Shown: one piece after another, positions 8,822 through 18,630 of the stretch
Layout of the letters: every line of letters starts with the position of its first letter
Numbering within the stretch: the first letter of the stretch is position 1
DNA from: Candidatus Mailhella excrementigallinarum
GTDB lineage: Bacteria; Desulfobacterota; Desulfovibrionia; Desulfovibrionales; Desulfovibrionaceae
Assembly: GCA_944324075.1 (NCBI GenBank)
Contig: CALUUZ010000002.1
Coordinates: forward strand, 357,879-421,878
Length of the DNA stretch: 64,000 bases
Reading direction: 5' to 3'
Translations under genes and position numbers: made by a program
The notes under the pieces: generated by a model
Told to the model about the DNA's origin: nothing
What the model saw: the letters and a program-made list of their open reading frames with translations, nothing else
The model's database searches: none

Positions 8822-9907
8822 CTACAGCACCCGGCAGCCGTCTTCCTCCACAACCACCATGTATTCCCAGCGGGCGCCGCCCCAGCCGGGATAATACAGG
8901 CCCGGCTCCACAGTAACGATCATGCCCGGCTTCAGCGCCTTTTCGCTGCGCGGGGAAAGCCGGGGTTCCTCATGCGTTTCCAGCCCCACGCCGTGCCCGA
9001 GAGAGTGGGTGAACGCCTTTTCCATGCCGCGGGCGGCAAAGCTGTCCACCGCCGTCTGCCATGCTTCCCGGCCGGTCATGCCGGGACGGATGGCGGCAAT
9101 GGCCTTGCGCTGTGCCTCGCGCACGGCGTCCAGCATGTCCAGAAAACGTTTTTCCGGCTTGTCCCCTACCCAGAAGGTGCGGGTCTGATCGGAACAGTAG
9201 TGTCCGAGACGCGCCCCCACATCCACCAGAATATGGCAGTTGGGCGTAATTTCCGTGGGGCCGTGGGCCTCTTCAAAGGGATTGTAGTGCGGCAGCGCGG
9301 CGTGGGCGTCCTTGGCCACAATGGGGGAAAAGCTGTTTTCCGTCGCGCCGTGTTCGCGGAAGAATTTTTCAATACTCCAGGCGATACCCGCTTCGGTATT
9401 GCCTGCCGTGAGGATGGAGGGCAGCCATTCCATGAGCTGATGGTTGAGTCTGGCGCTTTTCTCCATCAGGCGGATTTCTTCATCATCCTTGATCACACGC
9501 AGTTCTTCCACCAGGCCGTCCGCCGCCTCCAGCGACAGACCGGGTTCCAGGCGGGTGACGAAATTATGGGAGACAATGGCGGATTCAAAGCCGATGCGGC
9601 AGGAAACCCTTTCCCTGAGCAGAGTGCGGATTTCTTCCGCAGCCGAGCCCCTGTAGATGAAGATGCGATCCCGATCCCACAGTTCGGCGGCGGCTTCCTC
9701 ATAGCGGGAGTCGGTACACAGCCAGTCTCTGCCGTTCTGCCGGATAATCAGGCAGCCCGAGCTTTCGTTGCACTGGCTGTCGTGCAGCTCGAAGCCGGAA
9801 AGATAAAAACGGTTGGCCGGGTGGGAGACGATGAGGGCATCCAGCCCCTCCCGGCGCATGAGTGCGCGCAGATGTTCCCGGCGCGCGGCATAGCGGGTAT
9901 TATCCAT
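8822..9907 (-). CDS. M24 family metallopeptidase (Xaa-Pro aminopeptidase/dipeptidase type)
   Basis: 361 residues. A creatinase-like N-terminal domain (residues 1-125) is followed by the pita-bread catalytic domain. Metal ligands are visible: two Asp in ILVDVGARLGHYCSDQTRTF, His in HSLGHGVGLETHEEP, Glu in VTVEPGLYYPG and Glu in the last strand (ARWEYMVVVEEDG, replacing the common RIED). All five ligands appear present, so it should be active on proline-containing peptides or dipeptides. The ATG at 9907 has GGAG about 6 nt upstream; the longer open frame to 10186 is not supported. It stands alone. Confidence 0.88.
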   Translation of the reverse strand: MDNTRYAARREHLRALMRREGLDALIVSHPANRFYLSGFELHDSQCNESSGCLIIRQNGRDWLCTDSRYEEAAAELWDRDRIFIYRGSAAEEIRTLLRERVSCRIGFESAIVSHNFVTRLEPGLSLEAADGLVEELRVIKDDEEIRLMEKSARLNHQLMEWLPSILTAGNTEAGIAWSIEKFFREHGATENSFSPIVAKDAHAALPHYNPFEEAHGPTEITPNCHILVDVGARLGHYCSDQTRTFWVGDKPEKRFLDMLDAVREAQRKAIAAIRPGMTGREAWQTAVDSFAARGMEKAFTHSLGHGVGLETHEEPRLSPRSEKALKPGMIVTVEPGLYYPGWGGARWEYMVVVEEDGCRVL

Positions 9908-10192
9908 GGGAAACTCCGGAATGATCCTGTCACAGTGAATAAATCGGCTCTTCCCTGACGAAGGCGTGCCGTGCGGAGCATGCCGCAGCGGAACGACGCG
10001 GCGATGGGGACGGCACGGAACACAGATTAGGGATATCCTCAGCGGCTGGCAAGCCTGTTTCCATCCCGGCCGAGGGTCGTGTTCCGGCCCGCGGATTTGA
10101 TGCAACGCCAGGAAACGGAGTGGGAGGAACAGGCAAAAAAATGAGAGAAACAGGACTTGTCCGGGACGCCGCCGTTTTTTATTCAAGGATCA
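9908..10192. other. Intergenic region, upstream DNA of the M24 gene
   Basis: No gene found. A short patch at about 10080-10110 (GTTCCGGCCCGCGG) resembles the middle of repeat A and may be a worn remnant. Confidence 0.4.
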
Positions 10193-10352
10193 GAGCATTT
10201 TCGTTTTGAAACCGCTCCCGGAGTCAGGCGAAGCGGTACTGAAGCCGCGACGCCCTCCTTCTCCGGTGTTATAACTCCGGCTTCAGGCGTGAAAGCTGCG
10301 ATCCGGAACACAGGGGCCTGGCCGGCAGATACTTTCAACAGCAAAATGCTCT
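10193..10352 (+). repeat. Dispersed repeat A, copy 3
   Basis: Forward copy: left hairpin GAGCATTTTCGTTTTGAAA, GAAGCCGCGACGCC, a shortened centre lacking the usual GCCGCAATTCACTTGCGGC hairpin, and the right end ACTTTCAACAGCAAAATGCTC. It lies 70 bases upstream of the DUF362 gene and may carry part of its leader. Confidence 0.75.
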
Positions 10353-10420
10353 GATAGACAGGTATATGGAATCTCTCTCCCCACTCGCCGCAGAACGCTT
10401 CATACGGAAAGGGAGCTGTC

Positions 10421-11485
10421 ATGAAAGGAAATGAAATATCAAGAAGAAAGCTGCTGAAAGGTTCAGCCGCCACAGCCGTGGCGGCTGTTGTGGCCCCTGC
10501 GGCTCTGTCCGGTTTTCTGGGCGGCGCCCGGGAAGTTTCCGCCGCGGACATCCGGCAGGCGCCTCTTGTCGGTTCGCGCAACGTCACCGGCGTCAGCACG
10601 CCCGGCTCCCGCGCAAGAGTCTATTTCACTCCGCATATTGACGCGGAGCATCTGATTCGCCTTTATGAGCAGATTAATGGGCATATTTACGGCAAAACAG
10701 CCATCAAGCTGCATACCGGAGAAAGAAACGGACCGAACATCCTGCCCCGCGACATGGTGAAAGCCTTCCAGTCCCGGGTGCCGGAAAGCTGCATCGTGGA
10801 AACCAATACGCTGTACCGGGGGGATCGCCACACAACGGAGTCGCATCGTGAAACGCTCCGGGTCAACGGCTGGAATTTCTGCCCCGTGGATATCATGGAT
10901 GAGGAAGGCGATGTGGCGCTCCCTGTGCGCGGCGGCCTGCACCTCACGGAAGTGGCCATGGGTGGCCATCTGGTCAATTACGATTCCATGATCGTGCTTA
11001 CCCATTTCAAGGGGCATGCCATGGGCGGCTTCGGCGGCTCCATGAAGAATATCGCCATCGGCTGCGCGTCGGGTCAGGTGGGCAAGCGTCAGGTTCACGG
11101 CGTAAGCGGCGAACCTCCGGCGGACTGGGGCGCCTGGCCCGCACGGGAAAGACTCATGGAACTCATGGCCGACTCCGCCAAGGCCACATGCGACTATTTC
11201 GGCAGCCGCATTGTCTTTCTCAATGTTCTGCGCCGCATGTCCGTGGACTGCGACTGCGCGGGCACGGCTGCGGCCGAACCTGCCGTTCCCGATATCGGTA
11301 TCTGCGCCTCCACGGATATTCTGGCCGTGGATCAGGCCTCATGCGATCTGGTTTTCAGCAGACCGGAAGCGGAAAACCACGACCTCGTCGAGCGTATCCT
11401 GAGCCGTCACGGGCTGCGCCAGCTCACGGCCATGGCGGAGCTGGGAATGGGCAATCCCCAGTATGAACTGATCGTCATGGACTGA
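10421..11485 (+). CDS. Tat-exported DUF362 domain protein
   Basis: 354 residues. The N-terminus carries a twin-arginine signal (SRRKLLKG) followed by a hydrophobic stretch ending near Ala 41, so it is probably exported folded to the periplasm. The body matches DUF362, with GGFGGSMKNIAIGCASG as the clearest landmark and a second conserved part near PDIGICASTDILAVDQASCD. DUF362 proteins often occur with Fe-S proteins; no ferredoxin Cys motif is visible here and the function is unknown. The ATG at 10421 has GGGAG upstream. The gene converges on the trp operon. Confidence 0.85.
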   Translation: MKGNEISRRKLLKGSAATAVAAVVAPAALSGFLGGAREVSAADIRQAPLVGSRNVTGVSTPGSRARVYFTPHIDAEHLIRLYEQINGHIYGKTAIKLHTGERNGPNILPRDMVKAFQSRVPESCIVETNTLYRGDRHTTESHRETLRVNGWNFCPVDIMDEEGDVALPVRGGLHLTEVAMGGHLVNYDSMIVLTHFKGHAMGGFGGSMKNIAIGCASGQVGKRQVHGVSGEPPADWGAWPARERLMELMADSAKATCDYFGSRIVFLNVLRRMSVDCDCAGTAAAEPAVPDIGICASTDILAVDQASCDLVFSRPEAENHDLVERILSRHGLRQLTAMAELGMGNPQYELIVMD

Positions 11486-11533
11486 CGGGTTTCCGCGGCC
11501 GGAGACCTTTCTCCCGCATGTCGAGTTTTGAAA

Positions 11534-11558
11534 AGGGGGACGGAGAAGCCGTCCCCCT
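11534..11558. terminator. Bidirectional terminator between DUF362 gene and trp operon
   Basis: The stem AGGGGGACGG / CCGTCCCCCT has a 5-base loop. On the minus strand it is followed by TTTTC, so it fits best as the end of the trp operon transcript, about 100 bases after trpA; in the plus direction the T-tract is weaker. Confidence 0.7.
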
Positions 11559-11654
11559 CCCTTTCCCGCAGATTCCGTTAAAGTGTGCGGCTGGCAGAAG
11601 CTCTGCCGGAGCAGAAGCGCAGTATGTATTGTCCTCTTTCTGTCGGGGAAAGGC

Positions 11655-12419
11655 TTATCTCCATGCGTCGAGAAATTCCCCGGCGGGTCTGCCCGCATCA
11701 ATGTGTCGGAGCAGGGCGGAACCGAATACGGCGGCATCGGGCTGCAGCCCGGCGGGAACTGCGTCCAGCTGTTCCGGGCGGTTCAGGCCGAAGCCCAGAG
11801 CCAGAGGCAGGGAAAAGGCGTCGCGGGCGCGGCGCAGCGTATCCAGCATCTGTGGAGGCAGGCCATCGCGTACGCCGGTGGTGCCCATGACGGAAACCAC
11901 ATAGACAAAACCTTCCGACACGGCGGCGTATTCGCGCATGCGTTCTTCCGCGGTGTTCTGCCCGACCAGGGGGATCAGGGCAATGCCTCGTGCGCCGAGC
12001 ATCGCGCGCAGTTCGCCGCTTTCCTCCAGCGGAACGTCGGGGATAATGCACCCGGCCACGCCTGCGTCAGCGGCGTCCCTCGCAAAGCTGTCCGGCCCGT
12101 ATTGCAGGATGGGATTCATGTAGCCCATGAGCACCAGTCCGGCCTGCAGGCGGGGAAAGGTTCGCAAATCCTTCAGGATGCCGCGCAGTGTCACCCCGGA
12201 TGCCAGCGCGCGGCGGGAGGCTTCTTCCACCACGGGGCCGTCGGCCACGGGATCGGAGAAGGGAATGCCTATTTCAATGATGTCCGCGCCGTGGGCGTCC
12301 AGCTCCTCCACAGCCCCCCGGAAGCGCTCCGGCGAGGGAAAACCCGCGGTGATGAAGGGGATGAGGGCCGTGCGCCCTCCGGCGCGGGCGTTCCGGATTT
12401 TCTGTTCAAGAATATGCAT
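11655..12419 (-). CDS. trpA: Tryptophan synthase alpha subunit
   Basis: 254 residues, normal length. It cleaves indole-3-glycerol phosphate to indole and glyceraldehyde 3-phosphate. The catalytic Glu and Asp lie in DIIEIGIPFSDPVADGPVV, and the phosphate loop region in GFGLNRPEQL. It is the last gene of the trp operon, 17 nt after trpB. Confidence 0.97.
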   Translation of the reverse strand: MHILEQKIRNARAGGRTALIPFITAGFPSPERFRGAVEELDAHGADIIEIGIPFSDPVADGPVVEEASRRALASGVTLRGILKDLRTFPRLQAGLVLMGYMNPILQYGPDSFARDAADAGVAGCIIPDVPLEESGELRAMLGARGIALIPLVGQNTAEERMREYAAVSEGFVYVVSVMGTTGVRDGLPPQMLDTLRRARDAFSLPLALGFGLNRPEQLDAVPAGLQPDAAVFGSALLRHIDAGRPAGEFLDAWR

Positions 12420-12436
12420 GTTCGACTCCTTGCGGC

Positions 12437-13618
12437 TTACAGCGGCAGGTGTTTTTCAACGATGTCCAGATCCTTGTCTCCGCGTCCGGAGAGATTGACC
12501 ACCACGTTGGATTCTCCCGGGAGTTCAGCCCGCAGTTTTTCCGCGTGTTCCAGCACCCAGGCCAGGGCATGGGATGACTCCAGCGCGGGGAGAATGCCTT
12601 CGGAGCGGCACAGCGCGGCAAAGGCGCGCAGCGCCTCCGCGTCGGTGGCAAGGCCGTAGAAGGCGCGGCCCGTGGCCTGCAGCCATGCGTGTTCCGGGCC
12701 GACGCCGGGATAGTCCAGCCCGGCGGAAACGGAATGGGAGGGCTGGATCTGGCCGTCTTCCGTCTGAAGCAGCATGGTATGCTGGCCGTGCAGTACCCCG
12801 GGAGAGCCGAGATTGAGCGGCGCGGAGTTGCAGCAGCCGGGTTCGCCCGTGCCCGCCGCTTCCACGCCGGTGATGCGCACACTGCCGTCATTCAGGAAGG
12901 GATAAAACATGCCGATGGCGTTGGAACCGCCGCCTACCGCCGCCACGACCATGTCCGGCAGGCGGCCTGTCAGTTCCAGCATGCGGGCGCGTGTTTCCCG
13001 TCCGATGACGGACTGGAAATCCCTCACCAGCGTGGGAAAGGGATGCGGCCCGGCAGCGGTGCCGAAACAGTAGTGCGTGTCCTCCTGCGCGGAGATCCAG
13101 TAGCGCAGGGCCTCGTTGATGGCGTCCTTGAGCGTGCGGGAGCCGCTTTCCACCGGCCGCACTTCCGCTCCCAGCAGCTTCATGCGGCGGACATTGGGAG
13201 CCTGCCGCTCCACATCCTCCGCACCCATATAGATGACGCAGCCCATGCCCAGGCGCGCGGCGGCGGCCGCCGTGGCCACGCCGTGCTGGCCCGCTCCGGT
13301 TTCGGCCACCAGACTCCTTTTGCCCATGCGTCTGGCCAGCAGCGCCTGCCCCAGCGTGTTGTTGATCTTGTGCGCTCCGGTGTGAAGCAGATCTTCCCGT
13401 TTCAGCCACAGGTTGAAGCCCAGCTCATGCGAAAGCGCGGGGCAGAAGGTGAGGGGGGTTTCCCGTCCTGCGAAGTTGCGGAGCAGATCGTCCAGTTCCT
13501 CCTGAAAGGAAGGTGAGGACATGATGGTGGCCATGGCCGCTTCCAGTTCCCTGAGCGGCGGCATGAGCAGTTCCGGCACGAACTGCCCGCCGAAATCGCC
13601 GAAATATCCTTTTTTCAT
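12437..13618 (-). CDS. trpB: Tryptophan synthase beta subunit
   Basis: 393 residues. PLP enzyme joining indole and serine; the PLP lysine is in [14 protein letters not shown] and the phosphate-binding GGGSNAIG loop is present. The start ([16 protein letters not shown]) is fixed by homology. The sequence just before it, GGGGAATTTTTGATG, is the end of a repeat C copy, so its ribosome site seems to be repeat-derived. About 400 bp of nested repeats separate it from trpF. Confidence 0.97.
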   Translation of the reverse strand: MKKGYFGDFGGQFVPELLMPPLRELEAAMATIMSSPSFQEELDDLLRNFAGRETPLTFCPALSHELGFNLWLKREDLLHTGAHKINNTLGQALLARRMGKRSLVAETGAGQHGVATAAAAARLGMGCVIYMGAEDVERQAPNVRRMKLLGAEVRPVESGSRTLKDAINEALRYWISAQEDTHYCFGTAAGPHPFPTLVRDFQSVIGRETRARMLELTGRLPDMVVAAVGGGSNAIGMFYPFLNDGSVRITGVEAAGTGEPGCCNSAPLNLGSPGVLHGQHTMLLQTEDGQIQPSHSVSAGLDYPGVGPEHAWLQATGRAFYGLATDAEALRAFAALCRSEGILPALESSHALAWVLEHAEKLRAELPGESNVVVNLSGRGDKDLDIVEKHLPL

Positions 13619-13974
13619 CAAAAATTCCCCTGGGTGTTTAGTCCCGCATTGAAAATATCTGCCGGCCGGGACCCCATGTTCCGGCCCGCAGGTTTCACGC
13701 CTCCATCGGAGCCTGACGCCGCAAGTCGATTGCGGCTGCTCCGATGTCGCTGCTTCAGTCTCGCCCTGCCCGACTGAAGCAGAGCATTTCATGAGCGGAA
13801 TGCTCCATGGTTTGAAACCGTTCCCTTCAGGGAGAAAGGTTCTGTTGACAAGACGGCGAAGCCGCTGAAATCCTTTTCCGTAACCCCTCCCTCCAGGGAG
13901 GGGCAATGTGCACGCCCCCTGCCCGTCGGCCGCGGAGTCAGTCGGCGGATGGCGCGGCTGTGGACTGAAACATT
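13616..13974 (-). repeat. Dispersed repeat C, copy 1, split by a nested repeat A
   Basis: Minus-strand orientation, pointing into trpB. The far end is GGACTGAAACATT at 13962-13974. The body has the large hairpin, CCCCTCCCTCCAGGGAGGGG and the GACGGCGAAGCCG word, and the near end is GGAATTTTTGATG at 13616-13628. The interior between about 13638 and 13806 is a repeat A copy, so A entered an existing C element. Confidence 0.8.
13638..13806 (-). repeat. Dispersed repeat A, copy 4, nested in repeat C
   Basis: Reverse orientation: GCATTGAAAATATCTGCCGG, the central GCCGCAAGTCGATTGCGGC hairpin, and the end GAGCATTTCATGAGCGGAAT. It interrupts repeat C between its AATTCC and TGGTTTGAAACC segments. Confidence 0.8.
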
Positions 13975-14030
13975 TGCGGGCAGGACAGGAGGAATGGGGG
14001 AATGCCGTTAATGGTGGGGGGGCAGGGGCA

Positions 14031-14696
14031 TCATGCCCCTGCCGGTGGGATACGGTGAGACCGAACCTTCCCGACTCCTCCCAGTGCGGCAAGCGCGGAG
14101 CGGATAAGGGCGGGTTCCTTGCGGCCGGGAGAGGATTCCAGACCGGAGTTGAGATCCGCGCCGTCGGGGCGGCATCGGGCGACGGCTTCCGCGACATTGG
14201 CGGGAGTCAGGCCTCCGGCCAGCAGCCAGGGGCGCGGCGCATCCAGTCCGGCGAGGGCGGAGGCGTCCAGCCGCACGCCGTGTCCGCCGCCGTCCGTTCC
14301 CGCATCAAGCAGAAAGAGTCCGGCATGGGGGGCGGCTTCGTCCATGGCGCGTTCCATCTCGCTCGTGCCGGTGTAACGCTGCGGCCAGAATACGCGGATC
14401 AGGCGTTCCGCGCCGAAGCGCGCGGACAGTTCCGCAGCAAGGGATTCCGACTGGCTTCCGTGCAGTTGGAGAAAGTCCAGCTTCGCCTGCGCGGCGATGT
14501 CCAGCATGGTTTCCGCATCGTTTCCGGTAAATACGCCCACGCGGGCCATGCGCCCCGTATCCAGCCGGGCTGCCGTATCGGGAGATAGAAAGCGCGGACT
14601 GCCAGGTGCGAAGATGAATCCGACCATATCCGCCCCGCAGGCGGAAGCCGCGTCCAGCGCGTTCTGATCGCGCATGCCGCAGATTTTGACAATCAT
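14031..14696 (-). CDS. trpF: Phosphoribosylanthranilate isomerase
   Basis: 221 residues. The catalytic Cys lies in the N-terminal [11 protein letters not shown] and an Asp in [14 protein letters not shown], as in the family. It performs the Amadori rearrangement feeding TrpC. It overlaps trpC by 4 nt (ATGA). About 400 bp of repeats follow before trpB. Confidence 0.96.
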   Translation of the reverse strand: MIVKICGMRDQNALDAASACGADMVGFIFAPGSPRFLSPDTAARLDTGRMARVGVFTGNDAETMLDIAAQAKLDFLQLHGSQSESLAAELSARFGAERLIRVFWPQRYTGTSEMERAMDEAAPHAGLFLLDAGTDGGGHGVRLDASALAGLDAPRPWLLAGGLTPANVAEAVARCRPDGADLNSGLESSPGRKEPALIRSALAALGGVGKVRSHRIPPAGA

Positions 14697-15538
14697 GATC
14701 GCGCTCCCGTTTTCCCGGTCAGCCGGGCCAGAGCCGCGCCGGGATCGGCTGCGGCCATGAGCCCGGAACCGACAAGCGCGGCGTCAAAACCGGCTTCCGC
14801 CGCTCGCCGCAGATGATCCGGCTCCGACATGCCGCTGGCCGCAATCCAGATTTCCCCGTCCCGTCGGGCTGCGCCCATGTTCAGACAGGCCGTCCTGTCC
14901 ACGCGCAGGGTATCGAGGTCGCGGGCGTTGACCTGAATGACGCGGGCGCCGGATTCCCGGGCAAGGGCAAGCTCTTCCGCGCTGAAGATTTCCACCACGG
15001 CCTCCATGCCGAAACTCTCCGCCAGTTCGCGCAGCCCGCGCAGACGCCGAACGTCGGGTGTAAGACGGACAATCAGCAGCAGGGCCGAGGCTGGCGTGGC
15101 CGCCGTGAGCCGCACCTGAAGAGGGTGCAGGATGAAATCCTTGCGCAGCAGAGGAAGCCCCGCAGGGGCCATACGGGCAAGAAAGCCGGTTTCTCCCCTG
15201 AAACGGGAGCGTTCCGTCAGTACGGAAAGACAGGCCGCTCCGGCCGCGGCATAGCGTCCGGCCACATCTTCCGGGGAAAGATCGAGCCTGATATCTCCCC
15301 GGGAGGGGGAAGCCCGCTTGTATTCCGCGATGATCGGCAGGATGCCGCCGCGCGGGGCCGCGAGAGCGGCGCGGAAGGAGGGGCGCGTTCCGGTCAGGGG
15401 AACAGGGAACTTTCCTTTCCGCTCCAGACTGATCAGGGAACTGACTTCCTTCTCCTTTTCCGCCCGGAAGGAGTCCAGCATTCCGCCCGGCGATGTGTCG
15501 GGAGAAGCGCAGGCGGCGCGTGATTCATGCAGCATCAT
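14693..15538 (-). CDS. trpC: Indole-3-glycerol phosphate synthase
   Basis: 281 residues, normal length. The active-site lysines sit in IIAEYKRASPSRG and LLRKDFIL, and the Asn in IQVNARDLDT (the usual form is INNRDL; Asn is kept). It closes the indole ring. The start at 15538 overlaps trpD by 14 nt; a second ATG three bases on is equally possible. Confidence 0.95.
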   Translation of the reverse strand: MMLHESRAACASPDTSPGGMLDSFRAEKEKEVSSLISLERKGKFPVPLTGTRPSFRAALAAPRGGILPIIAEYKRASPSRGDIRLDLSPEDVAGRYAAAGAACLSVLTERSRFRGETGFLARMAPAGLPLLRKDFILHPLQVRLTAATPASALLLIVRLTPDVRRLRGLRELAESFGMEAVVEIFSAEELALARESGARVIQVNARDLDTLRVDRTACLNMGAARRDGEIWIAASGMSEPDHLRRAAEAGFDAALVGSGLMAAADPGAALARLTGKTGARS

Positions 15539-17111
15539 GAAGCACCCTCCCTCCCGCGCCGGAGGCTAGAGCCTCCCGCGCACGGGCCATGCAGACAGCC
15601 AGGGGAAGCTGATCCTCCAGCAGGTGAATGCCCATGCCCACGTTGAGTGCCAACATGTCGCGCATGGCGGAGGGGCCGCCGCCGTTCAGCAGTTCGCGCA
15701 GCACGTTCACGGCTTCTTCCCTGCTGGAAACCGCCAGATCTTCCGGTGCGCAGGGAGGAATGCCGAAGTCCGCGGGGTCGAGGGTGAAGGGCGTCAGTTC
15801 TCCGTCACGGAGCAGGATCATCTCATTGACGCCCAGAGGGGTGATTTCATCGTAGCTTCCCGCGCCGCAGACCACGGCTGCGCGGCGCACCGGGGACTGG
15901 GCCAGGGTTTCCGCCATGAGGCGCAGAAGGTCGGGGCGTGCCACGCCCAGCAGAATATGCGAGGGGCGTGCGGGGTTGATCAGTGGGCCGAGCAGATTGA
16001 ACAGTGTGCGGATGCCCAGTTCTCTCCGCAGGGGCGCGATATTGCGGAAGCAGGGATGGAAGCGCTGGGCGAAGAGAAAGACGAAATTGCGCTCGCGCAG
16101 CATGAGCGGGGCATCCTCCGGGGCGATGTCCAGCGGAACGCCCAGCCCTTCCAGCACATCGGCGCTGCCGCTTCTGGACGAGACCGCGCGGTTGCCGTGC
16201 TTGACCACCTTGTACCCCATGCCCGCCAGGGTAAGTGCCGTGCCTGTGGAACAGTTGAAGGAGGAACGCCGATCTCCGCCGGTGCCCACCACTTCGATGA
16301 ACGGGCCTTCCAGACCGTCCACTCGCACTGCCCGGGCCAGTGCGGCCCTTGTCGCGTGCGCCATTTCCAGCGGGCTTTCCCCTTTCATGCGCAGTCCCAT
16401 GAGAAAGCTTCCCGCCTGAGCCGGAGTCATCGCGCCGTCCATGAGCGCGGAAAATCCTGTCGCCGCCATATCCGCGCCAAGATCCGATCCGGAGGCAAGG
16501 GTTTCCAGAATGGTGTCAATGCTGTTTGTTCCATGGCCTTCCGGCAGAATTTCCTGCGGAAAGTTGCCGAGCAGACGCACGCCTTCGGGCGTCAGCACGG
16601 ATTCGGGATGAAACTGCACGCCGACCCAGGGGCGATCCTTGTAGCGCAGGGCCATGACCACGCCTTCGGCGTCATGGGCGGTCGCCGTGAAGGGAGCGCC
16701 GTCCTGCGGATAGACGGCAAGAGAATGATAGCGCCCTGCCCGCATGGGGTTGGGCAGGCCCCGGAACAGTCCTGTGCCGTCATGCACGATATCCGAACAC
16801 TTGCCGTGCATGACGAAGGGGGCTTCCGCCACACGCGCGCCGCCGAACGCCCCGAGTATCTGATGCCCGAGGCACACGCCGAGTACAGGTACGGATGGAT
16901 CGAGCAGGCGGAGAAATTCCAGGCACAGTCCGGCGTTTTCCGGATGACCCGGCCCCGGGGAAATGCATACCCGGGAAAGATCGGGATGCCGGGCGAGTTC
17001 GGGCAGGCGGGGATCGTCGTTTTTCACTACCACGGGGTTCTGTCCGAGGCTGTAAAAGGCCTGCACCAGATTGTAGGTGAAAGAATCGTAATTATCGATG
17101 AGCAGAAACAT
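15525..17111 (-). CDS. trpGD: Fused anthranilate synthase glutaminase / anthranilate phosphoribosyltransferase
   Basis: 528 residues. TrpG (1-190): MFLLIDNYDSFTYNLVQ, nucleophile Cys in GVCLGHQILGAFGG, and His-Glu in VQFHPESVLTPEG. TrpD (about 195-528): glycine loop EVVGTGGDRRSSFNCSTGT and KHGNRAVSSRSGSADVLE. The TrpG half supplies ammonia to TrpE and the TrpD half adds PRPP to anthranilate. The same fusion is known in enteric bacteria. The start at 17111 is set by homology and GGGAGA upstream; it overlaps trpE by 20 nt, so translation is probably coupled. Confidence 0.96.
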   Translation of the reverse strand: MFLLIDNYDSFTYNLVQAFYSLGQNPVVVKNDDPRLPELARHPDLSRVCISPGPGHPENAGLCLEFLRLLDPSVPVLGVCLGHQILGAFGGARVAEAPFVMHGKCSDIVHDGTGLFRGLPNPMRAGRYHSLAVYPQDGAPFTATAHDAEGVVMALRYKDRPWVGVQFHPESVLTPEGVRLLGNFPQEILPEGHGTNSIDTILETLASGSDLGADMAATGFSALMDGAMTPAQAGSFLMGLRMKGESPLEMAHATRAALARAVRVDGLEGPFIEVVGTGGDRRSSFNCSTGTALTLAGMGYKVVKHGNRAVSSRSGSADVLEGLGVPLDIAPEDAPLMLRERNFVFLFAQRFHPCFRNIAPLRRELGIRTLFNLLGPLINPARPSHILLGVARPDLLRLMAETLAQSPVRRAAVVCGAGSYDEITPLGVNEMILLRDGELTPFTLDPADFGIPPCAPEDLAVSSREEAVNVLRELLNGGGPSAMRDMLALNVGMGIHLLEDQLPLAVCMARAREALASGAGGRVLHDAA

Positions 17112-18525
17112 GGCTGTCTCCCGAGGCGTCAAGCACGGCGCGCATGATGGCGGATTTGTTGCATACTTCATTCCATTCCATGGCCGGGTCGGAATCGTGG
17201 ACAATGCCGCCCCCGGCCTGCCAGCAGATCCTGCCGTCCTTCAGCCACATGCTGCGGATGGTGATGCCTGTGTCCAGGCTGACCGCATTCCTGTCCAGCC
17301 CCAGCCAGCCCATGCAGCCCGCATAGGGTCCGCGCGGCAGATGCTCGGTTTCCGCGATGATTTCCATGGCGCGGACCTTGGGCGCGCCGCTCACCGTGCC
17401 TGCCGGGAAGGTGGCTGCCAGCACGTCCAGTGCGTCCAGTTCCGGGCGCAGACCGGCGGATATGCGTGAGGTAAGGTGCATGACATGGGAGAAGCGTTCC
17501 ACTTCCATGAGGCGTTCCACCTTCACCGTGCCCGGGCGGGCCAGACGGCCCAGATCGTTGCGGCCCAGATCCACCAGCATCACATGCTCGGCGCGTTCCT
17601 TGGGGTCTTCCCGCAGTTCGGCCGCCAGGCGGCAATCCTCCTCATCGTCCGTCCCGCGCCGGCGTGTCCCCGCAATGGGAGAAAGCTGGAGCCTGCCTTC
17701 CGCGCAGCGCACCATGACTTCGGGGGAGGAGGCGATGAGCGTAAGACCGGGCAGATCCATATACACCATGTAGGGTGAAGGATTGAGCCGCCGCATGCGG
17801 CGGTACAGTTCAAAGGGATCGCCGGAAAATTCCGCGCTGAAGCGGCAGGAGGGCACAACCTGAATGGCTTCCCCCCGGCGCAGCCTGGTCCTGATGTCGC
17901 GCACGGCCTGCTTGTATCCTTCCTCTCCCGGATCGGCCACGATTTCTCCGACCTGCGGCGCACAGGCTTCCATGCGGCGCGGCGTGGAGGGGAGTCGCGC
18001 CTCTTCCTGGCCGTCCAGACTGATCCGGCACAGGCGGTTGTAGAGATGGTCGAACATCAGCAGCGTTCCGGGAAGGACGAGACAGGCTTCCGCCCGGGCG
18101 GGCGGGAGGCATGCCGCGAGTCTGGGGGTAAACAGCCCGGCCATACCGTAGCCGAAATAGCCGTACAGCGCGCGGGTCAGCGGCGGCAGGTCGAAGCCGT
18201 CGGGCGCGCGCAGTTCAATGCCGCGCATGACGGAACGCAGGCCGTCCGGAAAGTCCGTGCCTTCCAGCGAAGCCAGGGGCGCGAGCCGTTCGTCGGGAAT
18301 ATCCAGAGCGAGAACTCCCGCGCGGCAGCGCGCAATGAGGCGGAAGTCGCAGGCCAGGATGCTGTAGCGGCCCCAACGGCCGTCTACCTCGGCACTTTCG
18401 AGCAGAATGCCGTGCGCGTCGCGGCAAAGCGCGCGGAAAAGACTGATGGGGGTGTCCATGTCCGCCGGGAGCCATGCCGCGTACTGCGTGAGCGTAACGG
18501 AAGGGGAATGGATCTGTGCTGTCAT
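17092..18525 (-). CDS. trpE: Anthranilate synthase component I
   Basis: 477 residues. It has chorismate-binding signatures (SPIAGTRRRGTDDEED, ERAEHVMLVDLGRNDLGR, TFPAGTVSGAPKVRAME) and an N-terminal region that should hold the Trp feedback site. It is the first structural gene of the operon, starting at 18525 about 30 bases after the attenuator. The short repeat GCAGGTTTCACATC just before it resembles a block just before the attenuator (GCAGGGTTTCACAGC). Confidence 0.96.
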   Translation of the reverse strand: MTAQIHSPSVTLTQYAAWLPADMDTPISLFRALCRDAHGILLESAEVDGRWGRYSILACDFRLIARCRAGVLALDIPDERLAPLASLEGTDFPDGLRSVMRGIELRAPDGFDLPPLTRALYGYFGYGMAGLFTPRLAACLPPARAEACLVLPGTLLMFDHLYNRLCRISLDGQEEARLPSTPRRMEACAPQVGEIVADPGEEGYKQAVRDIRTRLRRGEAIQVVPSCRFSAEFSGDPFELYRRMRRLNPSPYMVYMDLPGLTLIASSPEVMVRCAEGRLQLSPIAGTRRRGTDDEEDCRLAAELREDPKERAEHVMLVDLGRNDLGRLARPGTVKVERLMEVERFSHVMHLTSRISAGLRPELDALDVLAATFPAGTVSGAPKVRAMEIIAETEHLPRGPYAGCMGWLGLDRNAVSLDTGITIRSMWLKDGRICWQAGGGIVHDSDPAMEWNEVCNKSAIMRAVLDASGDSHVSAHR

Positions 18526-18553
18526 GATGTGAAACCTGCTGTTGAAAGGGAAC

Positions 18554-18587
18554 AAAAAAAGCCGCCATCCCCGGGAGGATGGCGGCT
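18554..18587 (-). terminator. trp attenuator (rho-independent terminator in the leader)
   Basis: On the minus strand AGCCGCCATC / GGATGGCGGCT forms a strong stem followed by seven T. It lies between the leader peptide stop (18631) and trpE. With the Trp-rich leader peptide this is a textbook transcription attenuator: stalling at Trp codons should favour an alternative pairing, possibly involving the GGCGCGTGAACGCGCC hairpin at 18610-18627. Confidence 0.88.
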
Positions 18588-18630
18588 GTGAAACCCTGCT
18601 GCGGTTCGACGGCGCGTTCACGCGCCCATG

